Below, in pieces: positions 1 to 10,916 of a stretch of DNA of 64,000 nucleotides (its first letter is position 1; every line of letters begins with the position of its first letter). The DNA is from Cricetomys ansorgei (taxonomy: Eukaryota; Chordata; Mammalia; Rodentia; Nesomyidae). Below the pieces are notes generated by a model. The model saw nothing but the letters and a program-made list of their open reading frames with translations. It did not search any database and was not told the DNA's origin. A program made the translations under genes and the position numbers. Location of the stretch: positions 186,001 to 250,000 of the forward strand of contig JAMJFZ010000679.1 of assembly GCA_026225945.1 (NCBI GenBank). The letters are read 5' to 3'.

Positions 1-249
1 GGTATTCGCCCCTCAGTAGCTCGCAGAACTGGGAGCAGAGGAAGAGGAGAGAAGGAAGGAACTTGCAAGACTAGGAGAGATGGAAGAGATCTAGACAAAT
101 CTCCAACTTCACCACACCCATGGAGGGCAGCCTCAAAAAGCCATGATCGAAAAGGCTGAACTCAAATCCACTTTATCAGAACGAGTCTCCAGAAGGCCAA
201 GTCCGGCTTGAGGAGGAAGTTGGCGGGCACAGTTTGCTGAGGATGCCTG

Positions 250-729
250 CAGCTACCACAAGCCTTCCACCCCCACACAGCGCTCAGCCCCAGGCCCACA
301 GGCGCCGCCGGCCACGACTCCCACAGGTGGGCGGCCCGCGATGCCCAGCTCCTGGGGGGAAAGGAGACTAGGTCGGATGGCAGCAGGGGACTCAGGGGCT
401 TTGCATGCGGGAGGCGGTGTGAGAGGCCAGTTAGGGTTGCCGCTCTGCGGCTCGCGTCGCATCGGCCTGGTGCACCGGGTTCTCCCTCCACGCAGAGGCT
501 GGTGCGGTCGGAAGCGCTGCAGCCAGACTTGGCCTCCTCCGGGCGCGGTTAAACCGCGCAGCAGGCGGCCGGCTGCTTGAGCCGCAGCACGCACAAGCTC
601 GCGTGGGCACAGGCAGGCTGAGGCAAGGCACTGGCGCCGAAGGGACCCAAGCTCGCGACGCCCCGCTCCCGGCCTGGACCACCCTGCCGGGCTCCTCTCC
701 GCCCTCGACCACCCGCCTTGGCCCCTCAC
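250..729 (-). other. CpG-rich start of the intron after the Ak4-like exon
   Basis: GC-rich DNA with many CpGs follows the splice donor. Open frames on both strands reach 240 codons here but show no recognisable domain and are expected in stop-poor GC-rich DNA. The second AK4 coding exon is not present in the remaining bases to the window edge. Confidence 0.5.
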
Positions 730-874
730 CCGTGCTGGCCTTAAGGTTCTCCCGCAAGAAGTCGCCGCTGAAGAGCTGCTGGAGGCCAAAGTTCTGGGCC
801 ATCCTCTGACAGACGGTGCCCTTGCCCGAGCCTGGCGGCCCGAGGATGACCACGCACAGGAGTTTGGAAGCCAT
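730..874 (-). CDS. Ak4: Adenylate kinase 4-like first coding exon (partial)
   Basis: AK4 is a mitochondrial-matrix member of the adenylate kinase family. The frame opens MASKLLCVVILG and runs straight into the P-loop GPPGSGKGT (about residues 12-20), then the start of the NMP-binding region (FSGDFLREN). It gives 48 codons plus one base, ending ACG G followed by the donor GTGAGG at 729-724, so the intron phase is 1. The ATG at 874-872 has a strong context (G at -3 and +4) and sits about 100 bases below a TTAAAAG/GC-box promoter. Seen against human and mouse AK4, several positions those two share are changed: R7C, A8V, I25M, H33Q, S35F, H38D. There are no stops or frameshifts. The sequence past the donor is intron-like and not AK4 exon 2, so this is not a processed copy. 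It could be the true Ak4 5' exon or a diverged duplicate; its place relative to Dnajc6 favours the latter. Confidence 0.8.
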
Positions 875-894
875 GGCCTTGGCGGGGAGGGGGC

Positions 895-1400
895 GGCCAG
901 GACGACAGCCCCGCGCGTACTTTGCCCAGCAGCCCCTGCCTCGGCACAGTCCGCATGCGGGGACTCGCCAGCCACCCCTACCGGAGGGAAAAGGGAGAGG
1001 CTTTTAAGGCGGCCCCGCCCTCCGCCACCTCCTCGTCAGGGCCTGCTGGTGCTGCGCTGGGGGATCCCCGCCCTGCAAGCTCGGCCCTCCGGGGTCAGAG
1101 GTCAGTCAGACCCACCCGGGTCCTTTCTTGCAGCCCTGTCTAGCCGCACGATCCCGGAGAGCCCCTGCCGGTCCCCGCACGTGCACAGAGCTGGAGCCGC
1201 TCCTCAGTGATCGTCGGGTCCCCAGAGTGGCAGCCGCTCGTAACGGGAGGGGCCCACCTCCGCCGGGGCGGAGGAGAAACTCAACACCTCGGCGGGAAGG
1301 AGCCCGGCCACACTCAGCCCAGATCCTGCTGGCGGCGCCGCCTCTGCCCGCCCAGCCGCGCGGGACTCGCTTCTTAAGTAAGCCGGAGCAGGCTCCACAC
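895..1400 (-). promoter_or_regulatory. Ak4: CpG-rich promoter region of the Ak4-like exon
   Basis: GC- and CpG-rich sequence upstream of the minus-strand ATG. Read on the minus strand, a GC box (GGGCGGGGCC, 1021-1012) lies just above a TATA-like TTAAAAG (1008-1002), which would place a start site near 975. A palindromic GCACGTGC at 1177-1184 contains an ACGTG core of the kind used by HIF and E-box factors; AK4 is known to respond to hypoxia, but use of this site is inference. The CpG island continues through the exon to about position 250. Confidence 0.55.
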
Positions 1401-1627
1401 CAACGCCGCCAGGCCCCCTTTTCCCCCTACCGGCGTGTCCGGGGTGGGGTTGAAGTTGCCGGGACCAACGGAGATGGAGACGCCCTGAGCGCAGGAAACC
1501 ACCTGGGGACTGGGTCTATTGTCAAGGGGAGAAGGAAAAACACAACTTGTTGAGCGCCTACTCTACAGTGATTTTAGACAAGCACATACATCAGAATCAC
1601 CTGGAGAGCTTGGTAAAACGTTGCTGA

Positions 1628-1832
1628 GGGCCGGGGAGGTGGCTCACATACATAGTCCTTGCCACAAAAGCATCAGGACTTGAGTTCAACCCCCAGCACC
1701 CATGTGTAGAATGTTGGGCACAGTGCTGGGAGGTGGAGACAGGGGGGGCCCTTGGAGCTTATTGGCTAGCCAGTCTAGCCACAGTGGAGAGTTCCAGGTC
1801 CCTAGAGAGACCCTATCTCAAAATAAAGAGGA
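1628..1832 (+). repeat. B3-type SINE
   Basis: tRNA-derived head (gaggtggctcacatacatag), a 'ttcaacccccagcacccatgtg' region, then the B3 body, ending 'ccctatctcaaaataaag'. Confidence 0.7.
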
Positions 1833-1989
1833 GTCACCTTCCTTGGGCCCTCCATTCAGCAGAATGGCTCTGATATTCACCACAGTGTGCTGTTGGCGGG
1901 GAACTCAGCTGCTCTTCTATAGAAACCTCAGACAGACAACTGGCAAACAAAAGAGCTTTTTGGAGAAAACAACCTGAAACTTCACCTTC

Positions 1990-2095
1990 TTGACACGATA
2001 ATCCTAGCACTAGGGAGGAAGAGGCAAGTAGATCTTCTGAGTTCAAGACTAGCCTGGCCGACTTAGTGCCTTCCAGGCAATATAATGAGACCTTG
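1990..2095 (+). repeat. B1 SINE, partial
   Basis: Contains 'aatcctagcactagggagga' and 'gagttcaagactagcctggc' of the 7SL-derived B1 body. It runs straight into a CT/CA microsatellite that may have grown from its tail. Confidence 0.65.
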
Positions 2096-2120
2096 CCTCT
2101 GTCTCTGTCTCTCTTGTCTG

Positions 2121-2198
<78 letters not shown>
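2096..2198 (+). repeat. (CT)n-(CA)n compound microsatellite
   Basis: About 80 bases of CT-rich repeat with TG interruptions passing directly into (CA)9. Confidence 0.95.
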
Positions 2199-2210
2199 GC
2201 CCAGTAAAAG

Positions 2211-2404
2211 GGTGCCGAGATGGTTCAGCAGCAGTTAAAGAGTACCAGCTGCTCTTTCAGAGGACCCAGGTCCATTCCCTATAGCCACATGGCAGCTCAC
2301 AACCACCTGTATGTAACTGCTCAGGCACCAAGCATGCATATGCTACACAGACATACATGCAGACAACACACCCATCCACATAAAATAAAAAAAGTAAAAT
2401 TTTA
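2211..2404 (+). repeat. B2 SINE
   Basis: tRNA-like head 'gccgagatggttcagcagca', 'ctctttcagaggacccaggt', 'cacatggcagctcacaacca', and an A-rich 'cataaaataaaa' tail. Confidence 0.85.
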
Positions 2405-2424
2405 AAGCCCAGTAGGAAATTTAC

Positions 2425-2525
2425 TTGTTGTTTTTGAACAAGGGTCTCTCTGTACCTCTGAATAGCCTGGACTCGAACTCACAGAGATCCACCCACTTCT
2501 ACTTCCAAATGCTAGGATAAATCTT
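2425..2525 (-). repeat. B1 SINE, minus orientation
   Basis: Reverse-complement B1 signature 'actcgaactcacagagatcc' followed by 'aaatgctaggataaa'. Confidence 0.7.
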
Positions 2526-2566
2526 GAATTTGTGCTTATGTTATGATTGGAGCAGTGGGTGGGTAT

Positions 2567-3438
2567 TGTTAGTGTTTTTATTCAGCTAGGACAGAGATGG
2601 AAAAGTGGCCTGGCAGTCGGGAGCCCAGGGACCACACAGCTCTGAGGTGGGAAGTTGTCTCCAATGGGAAGGTATCCTGGAAGCCAGGAACCACACTGCT
2701 CTTGCAGTTCTGAGGAAGGGAAGGCTTGCCCAGCTGAGCTGGAGTGTCACAATGTAGCAACTCACCTCTGCTCTGCTCTGAGGGAAGAAACTTCCCCAGT
2801 GTTGCAGTTCTGAAGGGAAATATCCCTGGCTGAGCTGAGGTGCTTTTCTGTGCTTCTTCTCTTCACAGCTGCATCCACTTGGGAGGAAGGCAACAAAGGA
2901 AGCTGAGGTCCTTAATGAACAGAATGCAGAAAACTGTTCTTTATATAGTGGGGGGGAGGGGGCTTCCCAGGGTGGCCTGTGATTGGTAGGATTTTTTGCC
3001 CTCATTTGGCTAAGCTGCTCTGCCAGGTTGGGGGACCCCTGCAGCCAGGGAGTGGGTCCCTGGTGGTTCCAGAGGGGAGATTTTCTATTGAGGGGTGGGT
3101 TCTCAAGTCCCAGAGCTCCGGGCCTTGCAGAGCCAGACTCCTGCAAAGGGAAAAGTGCCAGCTCCGCAGTGGTACTTGGTGCCTTTTGGGACCCATGGAG
3201 GCACAAGGGTGATGACCAGGTCCCCTGGGGCCCCCAGGAGGTAGCAAGGAAGCCAAGTAACAGCCTTGAAAGGCAGCTGGCAGCAGGAGGGCCCAGGCTG
3301 CTGGGAAAAGTCAGGTTTGCTCCATGACAGAAACACAGATGGCAGTGCAGTGACAGTTGTGGGGGAGGGGCGCCATGCAGTGAGGCAAAGAGCCCTGGAG
3401 CACACCCACTGAGGGAGGAGGGAGCTGGTGGGGCTACA
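2567..3438 (-). mobile_element. Candidate solo LTR with 5-bp TSD
   Basis: Begins TGTTAG and ends GCTACA, flanked by GGTAT on both sides (2562-2566 and 3439-3443). On the minus strand it has a TATATAAAG-type box at about 2946-2938 and an AATAAA at 2582-2577 close to the end, as in LTRs with a very short U5. Inside are imperfect repeats of a 'gcagttctgagg...gctgagctg' unit (about 2704-2747 and 2804-2842). Family not recognised; a 5-bp match alone could be chance. Confidence 0.5.
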
Positions 3439-3449
3439 GGTATACCTAC

Positions 3450-3522
3450 AGGTGTGCCTTGAACTCACAGAGATGCCTCCTGAGAACTGGGATTAAAGTC
3501 ATGAGTGACCACACCTAGCCAA
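3450..3522 (-). repeat. B1 fragment, minus orientation
   Basis: 'cttgaactcacagagatgcc' and 'actgggattaaagtcatgag' match reverse-complement B1. Confidence 0.6.
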
Positions 3523-3787
3523 GATTTAATTCTTTATGTAAAAATAAATATGTCTATCTTATTAGTATGCAGAATAAAATGTGAATACCAAAGAATTGCT
3601 TTAAAAATGTATATCACTATGCTTCATTACCAGTAAATACATATACGAGGATCAGGAGTGGAAACATTTAAGCAACCCTAGTTTAAGTGAGTCATTTGAT
3701 TGCCAACTGGATCTGGCACGTGTTCATTTAATAATGCACACGGAGGTCCTGAACCAACCCTGAGGACCTACAAGTAGGAGTTTCTGT
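3523..3787. other. AT-rich non-coding sequence
   Basis: No gene or recognised repeat seen. Confidence 0.4.
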
Positions 3788-3935
3788 GTCAGATGTGGAG
3801 GAACACATCTGTAATCCCAGTATTCAGAGGTAGAGGCAGAAGTATCACCACTCTGAAGCCAATCTGTGTTATGTAAGGGGCTCCAGACCTGCCTTAGCTA
3901 TGTAGGGAGACCCTGTCTTAATAAAGAAAAAACTT
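3788..3935 (+). repeat. B1-related SINE
   Basis: 'cacatctgtaatcccagtat' and 'gagaccctgtcttaataaag' mark a diverged, interrupted B1/B4-type copy. Confidence 0.6.
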
Positions 3936-4021
3936 ACTATTATCAGATGCAAGGAATTCTGGTTTAGAAATAGTTTAAATAAATCTGCCAGGAACATTTT
4001 CAAAGTAAAAGAGGGTATTTT

Positions 4022-4174
4022 CTGTTTTGTTTTGTCTTGTTTTTGAGGCAGGGTCTCATATGGACCAAGCTGGCCTCAAACTTATATAAAAACATTGATG
4101 ACCTTGAACTTTGGAGTCTCCTGCCTCAGCTTCCCAAGTGCTTGGATTACAGGCATGTGCCACCACATCCAGCC
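4022..4174 (-). repeat. B1/proto-B1 SINE, minus orientation
   Basis: T-rich start, 'gaggcagggtctcatatgga', 'cccaagtgcttggattacag', and 'gccaccacatccagcc' end. Confidence 0.75.
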
Positions 4175-4309
4175 AGTCAATGAATGTAGGGTAAGGGCAT
4201 TTGACTGAAAAAACTGCAAACATAAACTGTTTCACCTCTACTGGTTGGCACCTAGTTCAATGGTCCCAAACCTGGGAAAGTACAAGAGTCACCTGGGCTG
4301 TGTTTTGAT

Positions 4310-4442
4310 GAATGTTTCCCAAAGGTCCATATGTGAAGGCTTGGTCCACAAGGTGTGAGGTACTGGGAAGTGCTGAGGACATTTAAAAAATGGGGCCTGT
4401 GGAAGGTTCTTGGGTTGCTGGGAACCATACACTCAAAAGTGT

Positions 4443-4496
<54 letters not shown>

Positions 4497-4660
4497 CCCC
4501 CAAACTCACTCTACCACCAGGTTGCCTGATCTTACTCTTGAACCTCCAGACAGATATACTGGTCAACATAAACCTCTTCTTCATAAGTAGCCAATGTCAG
4601 TAATCTCATTACCATGGCACAAAGCTATTGCACAGGTCAACTGTCAGAATGTTTAGGGAA
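4310..4660 (+). mobile_element. MaLR-type LTR remnant
   Basis: 'aaggcttggtccacaaggtg' and 'atggggcctgtggaaggttc' match the rodent MT/MaLR LTR pattern. A CT microsatellite (4444-4493) with a C run (to about 4501) occupies the place where this LTR family is CT-rich. Confidence 0.55.
4444..4501 (+). repeat. (CT)n microsatellite and C run
   Basis: About 25 uninterrupted CT units followed by nine C. Confidence 0.95.
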
Positions 4661-4840
4661 CAATGAGGATTTCTTGTTCATATTAGCCAACAAGTAGCCA
4701 CTGTCATTTAAGCAGGCTGTGTACTCGGCCTCACTATGACAGAATGCCTTTCTCTTTGTGTCTCACCTACTCTTCCCTCTCAAATCTGTCCCTTTTAGAC
4801 CCTGGGTGGTCACATTATCTAACTAAAGAGGGGCCTTCTA

Positions 4841-4990
4841 ACCAGGCATAGAGGTGTGCACCCATAATACTAACACTGGTAAGGCCGAGGCAGGAGCAAT
4901 GAGAAGCTCAAGGCCAGCCTGGCTTACCTAGCAATTTACAGGCCAGCCAAGGCAATGTACCGAGACCCTGTTCAGAAAACCAATCAAAAC
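4841..4990 (+). repeat. B1 SINE
   Basis: 'accaggcatagaggtgtgca', 'ctcaaggccagcctggctta', and 'cgagaccctgttcagaaaac'. Confidence 0.75.
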
Positions 4991-5004
4991 AAACAAAAAT
5001 CAGC

Positions 5005-5190
5005 CAGGGGCCAGAGAGATGGCTCAACAGTTAGGAGTAGTGGCTGCTGATCCAGAGGACCTAGGCTTGATTCCCAGCACCTACATGATAGCTCATGTAG
5101 GGATACAGATTCTACAGGCATGCTTGGAATAGGATTCCCACAGCTGTCTTCTGGGGCTTCACCTGTCTGGGGAACAGCACCCACAGAAAC
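5005..5190 (+). repeat. B2 SINE
   Basis: 'gggccagagagatggctcaa', 'ttgattcccagcacctacat', then a B2 body ending near 'cacccacagaaacc'. Confidence 0.8.
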
Positions 5191-5550
5191 CAGAACAGGT
5201 TAGAAATGATCCTGAATCTTCCATAAGCCCCAGGAAAGGTTTTCAGGTCCTATCCCTAGTGAGCAAGAACCAGCACCCTGGTTAGTTAGGGTCACAGGCT
5301 CTTGGTCAAAGGCAGGCATGGGCTGGGACCTTGCAGGACTGCAGACTGCTTGGAACTGACTGACATCAGTCACACTCCCTGGCTATCAGCTCTGATGTCA
5401 ACAAGACAATGGCTGGAGTCACTGGGTAGCAGAAGGATGGACTTCACAGCCCAGGTCCTTGCCTTCCACTGGGGCCAGAGCAGGGAGGCTGTCTCCAAAA
5501 CATTAAGAACTCTGAGGATATTTAAGTAAGTAAGCACATTAGTTTTTGAT

Positions 5551-5554
5551 AACA

Positions 5555-5586
<32 letters not shown>

Positions 5587-5725
5587 ATGACAGGGTTTCT
5601 TTGTTGTAACCCTGGCTGTCCTGGAACTCATTCTGTAGACCAGGCTGGCCTGGAACTCACAGAGATCCGCCTGCCTCTGCCTCCCCACTGCTGGAATTAA
5701 AGGCATACACTCCCCCTCTCCCCTC
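5551..5725 (-). repeat. B1 SINE with long poly(T) head
   Basis: A run of about 25 T, then 'acagggtttctttgttgtaa', 'ggaactcacagagatccgcc' and 'ctggaattaaaggcatacac'. A fairly intact minus-strand B1. Confidence 0.9.
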
Positions 5726-6028
5726 CCCTCAGCTGTTTTAATATTTCAATGACGTTTGTTCTGAAAACACGGTGCTTTATATTTTTTACGGGGGAGGGTG
5801 CAATTAAGAAACGCTGAACAAATTCTCACACCGGGCTGCAGTGAAACAAACTGGGCTCCCACAGACTGATGGCCAAAGAAGCATTTGGGGGCAAGGGGGG
5901 GCGTGTCCATCGGGAAACACAGACTATGTAAAAGCAGTTTCCTCCGCAAAGTTTCACAGGATTATCTTTCAACAAGCTACACAGAAAAGCAATCAGCCTG
6001 TTGGAGCAGTTGGTTAATAAGAACTGAT

Positions 6029-6310
6029 CAGGGCTGGGGAGGCTTAGCCTTGCCAGTTAAAGCGTTGCCTTGCAACATGGGGACCTGAGTTAGATCTCTG
6101 GAACCCATGTGTATGGGGAGGGGGCGCTGGCTACCCTACTTGGTGAGTTCTAGGTGAGACTCTGACTCAAACAAACAACAACAACAACCAAACAAGGTGG
6201 AAAATGACCAAAGCATGATATCTGAAGTCGATCTCTGGCTTCTACATGCATGTACATACACGCACATCCGCATGCACACACATGTACAAGCACATGCTCT
6301 CTCACACAGA
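6029..6310 (+). repeat. B3-type SINE
   Basis: 'ggggaggcttagccttgcca', 'aacccatgtgtatggggagg', 'gagactctgactcaaacaaa', then 'gcacacacatg' tail. Confidence 0.6.
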
Positions 6311-6335
6311 CAAGGACTGATCAGTCGAAAAGTGT

Positions 6336-6490
6336 CAGGTTGGTGAAATGGCTCACCAGGCAAGATGGCTTGCTGCCAAGCCTGAGGACCAATTTCAATC
6401 CCCAGGACCCAGGAAAGACTCTACAGGACATCTCTTGAACCCTTAATGAAACCTCCCTACACATAAATAAATAACTTATAAGTTAAAAAG
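6336..6490 (+). repeat. B2-related SINE
   Basis: 'ggttggtgaaatggctcacc', 'tcaatccccaggaccc' and an 'acataaataaataactta' tail. Confidence 0.6.
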
Positions 6491-6725
6491 GGAAAAGACA
6501 GTGATCCTAACTACAGGTGCCTGACTTTTAGCTCAAAATGCTCTCTGGGAATCTTGTCGACATCAGCTCAGCTTTGATAAGTCCTGTAGGGAGTCACTTT
6601 TAGGCAATACATTTACTTCGTGTATTCGCTATAATTTTCTCAAACTTTCACTGACTGAATAGGTTTGTGCACTTGTATTCCCTCTGGGTCAGAGTAAGCG
6701 ATGCTGCAATAAAGACGTTTATACT

Positions 6726-6842
6726 AGCTAGGTGTGGCAGGACAGGCTGTAATGCAATACTCAGAAGTCTGAGGCAAGACTGTGGGGAATTCTCAAGGCC
6801 AGCCTGGGCTTCACAGTGAAACCCTGTATCTCAAAAAAAAAA
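6726..6842 (+). repeat. B1 SINE
   Basis: 'gctaggtgtggcaggacagg', 'ctcaaggccagcctgggctt', 'aaccctgtatctcaaaaaaa'. Confidence 0.8.
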
Positions 6843-6864
6843 GTTTCTATGCTAAGTATGAATG

Positions 6865-7210
6865 CTTGTTTTCATAGCTGTGACCAAGTACCCGAGAAAA
6901 CAACTTAGAAAGGATGTATTTTGACTCTTGGTTTCCTAGGGCGGTTGGCTGTGTGTGGTTTCGTGTTCTGAGCTATGGTGAGACAGGGTCTGGGCAGGAT
7001 ATGCCCTTCTAAGAACTGCCTCCAAGTGATCCATTTCCTCCAGTTAGATGGACCTTAGGCAATTCTGCCACCTCCCAGTTGTTTCAAATCTGAACAGAGC
7101 AGCAGTTAATCCTTCTACTGGCCACAAGTCAGAGCCTGGGTGACCTGTTGGTCAGCCATCAAGCTGACAAGATTACCCATCCCAGGCAGCAGTCCCAGTG
7201 CTGAAAACAA
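6865..7210 (-). mobile_element. MaLR-type LTR remnant, minus orientation
   Basis: 'catagctgtgaccaagtacc' and 'aggatgtattttgactcttg' resemble the reverse complement of the 3' end of rodent MaLR LTRs. Confidence 0.5.
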
Positions 7211-7777
7211 GCTGAGCTCTTCCCTTGCCTGTCACCACCACAGATTTTCTATTCTATTGTGATGCTAATACTTTGATTCCTTTATATTTTTATTTCATTT
7301 TACTAAAATGTTATCTTTCACACTTTCCCTGGTGATTTCTGTTTTTTTTGCATAGGGTCTCACCATGTAGCTCTTTTAAATTCCTACCATTAATTTTAGG
7401 CTTGTATTCTTTTTTCTTGTTTTTAAAGAGCCTGTTGATTTGTTAAAATCCTTAATATGAACAGCTGAATTAACATTAGATTAAAAACCCAAGTGCCCAT
7501 ACTAAAACAATGCCCCAATCTGCTAGTTATTGATGACCTGGAGCCAGCGGTGCACATCTGTGAGGCTGCAGCACTGTAAATGGAAGAATCTGCCATTGTT
7601 TTCAGAACAGCTCAACTCCTCTGTCAACAGATGAGAATTCTGTTGTGATCATTTAATTTCCAACCCATTAACTCTTTAAATGGCTTTTAGGTGGAAACAA
7701 GAACCAAATAGTTTCTACAGTTACCAATATTACCAATATTGAAAACACCACAACTTTCTTATAGTCAAAGATCCTAG
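7211..7777. other. AT-rich non-coding sequence
   Basis: No gene or clear repeat found; T-rich with scattered homopolymers. Confidence 0.4.
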
Positions 7778-7965
7778 GGCTGGAGAAATGGCTCAGTGTT
7801 AAGAGCCCTGGCTGCTCTTCCAGAGGACCCGGATTCAGTTCCCAGCAGCCACATGGCAGCTCACAACTGTCTGTAACTCTGGTTCCAAGGGATCTGATAC
7901 CTTCACTCAGACATACATGCAGACAAAACAATTCATATAAAATAAAATTTTTTAAAAATCATTAA
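7778..7965 (+). repeat. B2 SINE
   Basis: Well-kept B2: 'gctggagaaatggctcagtg', 'gctgctcttccagaggaccc', 'cacatggcagctcacaactg', A-rich 'ataaaataaaattt' tail. Confidence 0.9.
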
Positions 7966-8392
7966 AAATATTATTTTTTAAAGACGCTAGAGGCCCCAAA
8001 AGGAGTCTCAAAGGAACATTGTTTAGTTAACCACATCCAAGGTGAACGTAATTAAGTAAAAGAGACCAACCGTTCACCCGGACAGCTGATGATCATTCTT
8101 CCAAGTATGTCCAAAGTAGAATTTGACAAATGTGACAGCACTTGCTTCAGTTTCACTGAGGCTTGCCCACAGCAGCACTGATGCATGGAAGTAGAGGGTG
8201 CAGTGGGCAGTAGCAATTGGCAACGTGTCTCGGCTCCCGTTCTGTAACAAACGAGCTCTACAATCCAAGTCTCAAACTTGCACTGAATTACTTGTCTCTT
8301 TCCCATCTCCTAGGAATCTGTATTTGCTATTTCTTTCAGGAATCTCTTCCTGGCTTTTTGCATGAGCAAATACTGACCTCCCAAAGGGCAGC

Positions 8393-8438
<46 letters not shown>

Positions 8439-9146
8439 AGTTACCTAGACTTCTGTTATTCTGAAACATCTCACTTTCCAGTGCCCCTTCCTCTTACAAT
8501 ATTCCTTTCAACTTTATCAGAAATACTTAACTCAGTATTTCAACTGACCTAGCACAGCCTGGCCAAGTAGGACCAGCTCTGCCTGTCACATTCCTCTGAG
8601 AGCACAGCGTCGGGACTCGGCACCTGCTCGCCATATTCTTGGACTTGTCCTCTCCTCTAGACCTCAGTTTCCCTACTCTAATCCACTCACAGCAAACCCC
8701 CTACCTTAGTCTATCCTCGTTTAAGAAAAACAAGCAATACCCGGACACACTTATAAATATAAGCTGCTTTGCCTTTCTCCTGCACAGGTCTTGGTTTTAA
8801 AGGCAGTGGGTTAGAAGTGTTGTGGTCAGACTGGATCCAACAAAGCCCTGAAATTTTACAGACATAAACTAGATACTATTGAGGAGAGTAGGCTAAACCT
8901 CTAAAAGTAGTGTCTAGCCTCATACCTTTTCTTTAAACAGAGTCACTCTGTTTTCATATTCTTTATACATGCAAAGGCTGGGTAAGGCTTTACTGGAAAA
9001 AAAAAAGAACCTACTACCTACCAATGAAGTTTGAAACCCTAGAAAATCCACAAGACCTCAGAGCTGCAAGAGCTTATTATATAACCAATATATATGAGGA
9101 GCTGAGATTGTATGTATCTGTGGTTTTTATTATAGAAACCACTAGA
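7966..9146. other. Non-coding sequence with one CA microsatellite
   Basis: No exon or named repeat recognised apart from the CA tract at 8397-8438. Confidence 0.4.
8397..8438 (+). repeat. (CA)n microsatellite
   Basis: About 21 uninterrupted CA units. Confidence 0.95.
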
Positions 9147-9232
9147 GCTGAGGCTCTAGCTCAGCGGCGAGCCTTTACTTAGCGTGAGTACTGCTCTAGC
9201 TTCCATCCTCAGCTCTGAACACACAAAAAGGT
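9147..9232 (+). repeat. ID-type SINE
   Basis: Matches the tRNA-Ala-derived ID/BC1 core: 'aggctctagctcagcggcga' (A box), 'cttccatcctcagctctgaa' (B-box side), then an A-rich tail. Confidence 0.65.
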
Positions 9233-10876
9233 CTTGACTCCAGAGAACACAGATCCACATACAAACTCCTAAACCCCTCGGGGCAGACAGCTTTGGGATC
9301 CGTGTGCAACAGCATACAGTGTGACAACAGAGCGAGGAGTGAAGTGTGGCATGTCTGTTATAACTCTCATAAAACAAGACAGTGTGTGAGTCCCCAGCTC
9401 TGCGTGCCCTGATGGGCATGACTGAGACAGCACTGTCTCAGCCCCCTACCCTGCCTGGGGCTTCATTCAGTGGCTCTATTTTAAGAGCAGGAAGCACAGT
9501 GACTATGCAGCTATACTGTCAAAGACAACCTACCAACCTTCCTGGCCGTTAAAACGCAATTTTCTGTCCCTCCAGCTGTACAAGCGGCCACAGGGTGCCC
9601 AGGATCCTTACTCTCCTTGGCAGATCTCTGTCACAGCTCATCCTGTCTAAGGATGTAGGCTTCTTCCTTATGTACATTGACACCACCCACTCTGCTTCCC
9701 CACTGTGCAACCTAAACATGACAGGACACAAACCCTGTGCTGGTGATGGCGGAGGTCTAGAGGGGAGGGAATTGTGGGACAGCTCTCTCTCTTCTACTCA
9801 ATCTTGTAATAAATATAAATCTGCCCCGAAACATGTCAGCCTTAAAGTTTATTTCTGTGTTTTGGGGAGGGCAAAGGATAATGACATTTGTATATGAGGA
9901 TGCCACAACACCGCTTGTTTATCAGCTAACCTAAGCAGTTTTAACCCTAAAGGTAGGTATTACACCCGTGCCTCTGACCCAGCGTTCAGGAGGCTGAGCC
10001 AGAAGGGTCATAAAGTTGGCCTGAGCCACACGGTGATTCCCTGACTCCAAAAAGCTAATTAAGTCCAACTCCTGATGTGAATTTCTGTAAGCTACCGGCT
10101 ATCTGTAAAACCACAAGATTCTTAGCCAAACAGTCAGTGTTATCTCTTAAAAACACACCCAAGGCCTCCTTTGTTGGCATCCCCCAGCTCACCAGGATCA
10201 TTACTCTGCCACAGGCTCCTCCCAAAGGCTGCCCCTCCTCCAGATCACACACTCACTGTTATGTAGCACAGTCATGATCCACACACTGGAGCTCTGGGTA
10301 GCAACAAGCCACATCTATGATAGCAGTCCCCAAAGATATGTCACCTCGTGACCATCTTAGCTCTAACACTCAGGGTCATGAATGTGCCTAACAATGCATC
10401 TCTGAGATTGCAACTGTGCAGCACAGTGCAGCCACTGACTCCACTCTGCCTGCAATGTTTTTCCTGCCTGCTTCTCTGTTGGTCTCTTCCATGTCAGTTC
10501 AATGCTTATCTGTCTCCTCAGAATCGGCTTTCCTGACTCAACTCAGTAAGTCCGGCCTTCCTTCTCCCAAAACAGTTTTTTCCAGCACCAGGGAAGCCAG
10601 TAAATGGCAAGGCTTACCTGCCTTGACCTCTTCAGTGTCCAGCTTCTCCACAGCAAATGGGAAGCCAAGAGATGTCTAGAGATAGGCAGATGAGGAAGTA
10701 CTGGCTGCAAAACAGGCTGTATGCGTTCCCACACTCACCTCACCAGTGAACCACGGGGGCAGTGTGAGATTCCACCACTGAATGACTCACCAAGGTGGTT
10801 GCTTATCAATGATAAAGCCAGAACTTAAATTTGGAGTTTTTAATGCATAACACAGTGGTGTGTCCCACCCTTTATA

Positions 10877-10877
<1 letters not shown>

Positions 10878-10914
<37 letters not shown>
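10878..10914 (+). repeat. (CA)n microsatellite
   Basis: About 18 CA units. Confidence 0.95.

Positions 10915-10916
<2 letters not shown>

Noticed and set aside
253..975. 240-codon minus-strand open frame over the Ak4-like exon
   Set aside because: It is a different frame from the AK4 one, has no recognisable domain, and lies in stop-poor CpG-island DNA.
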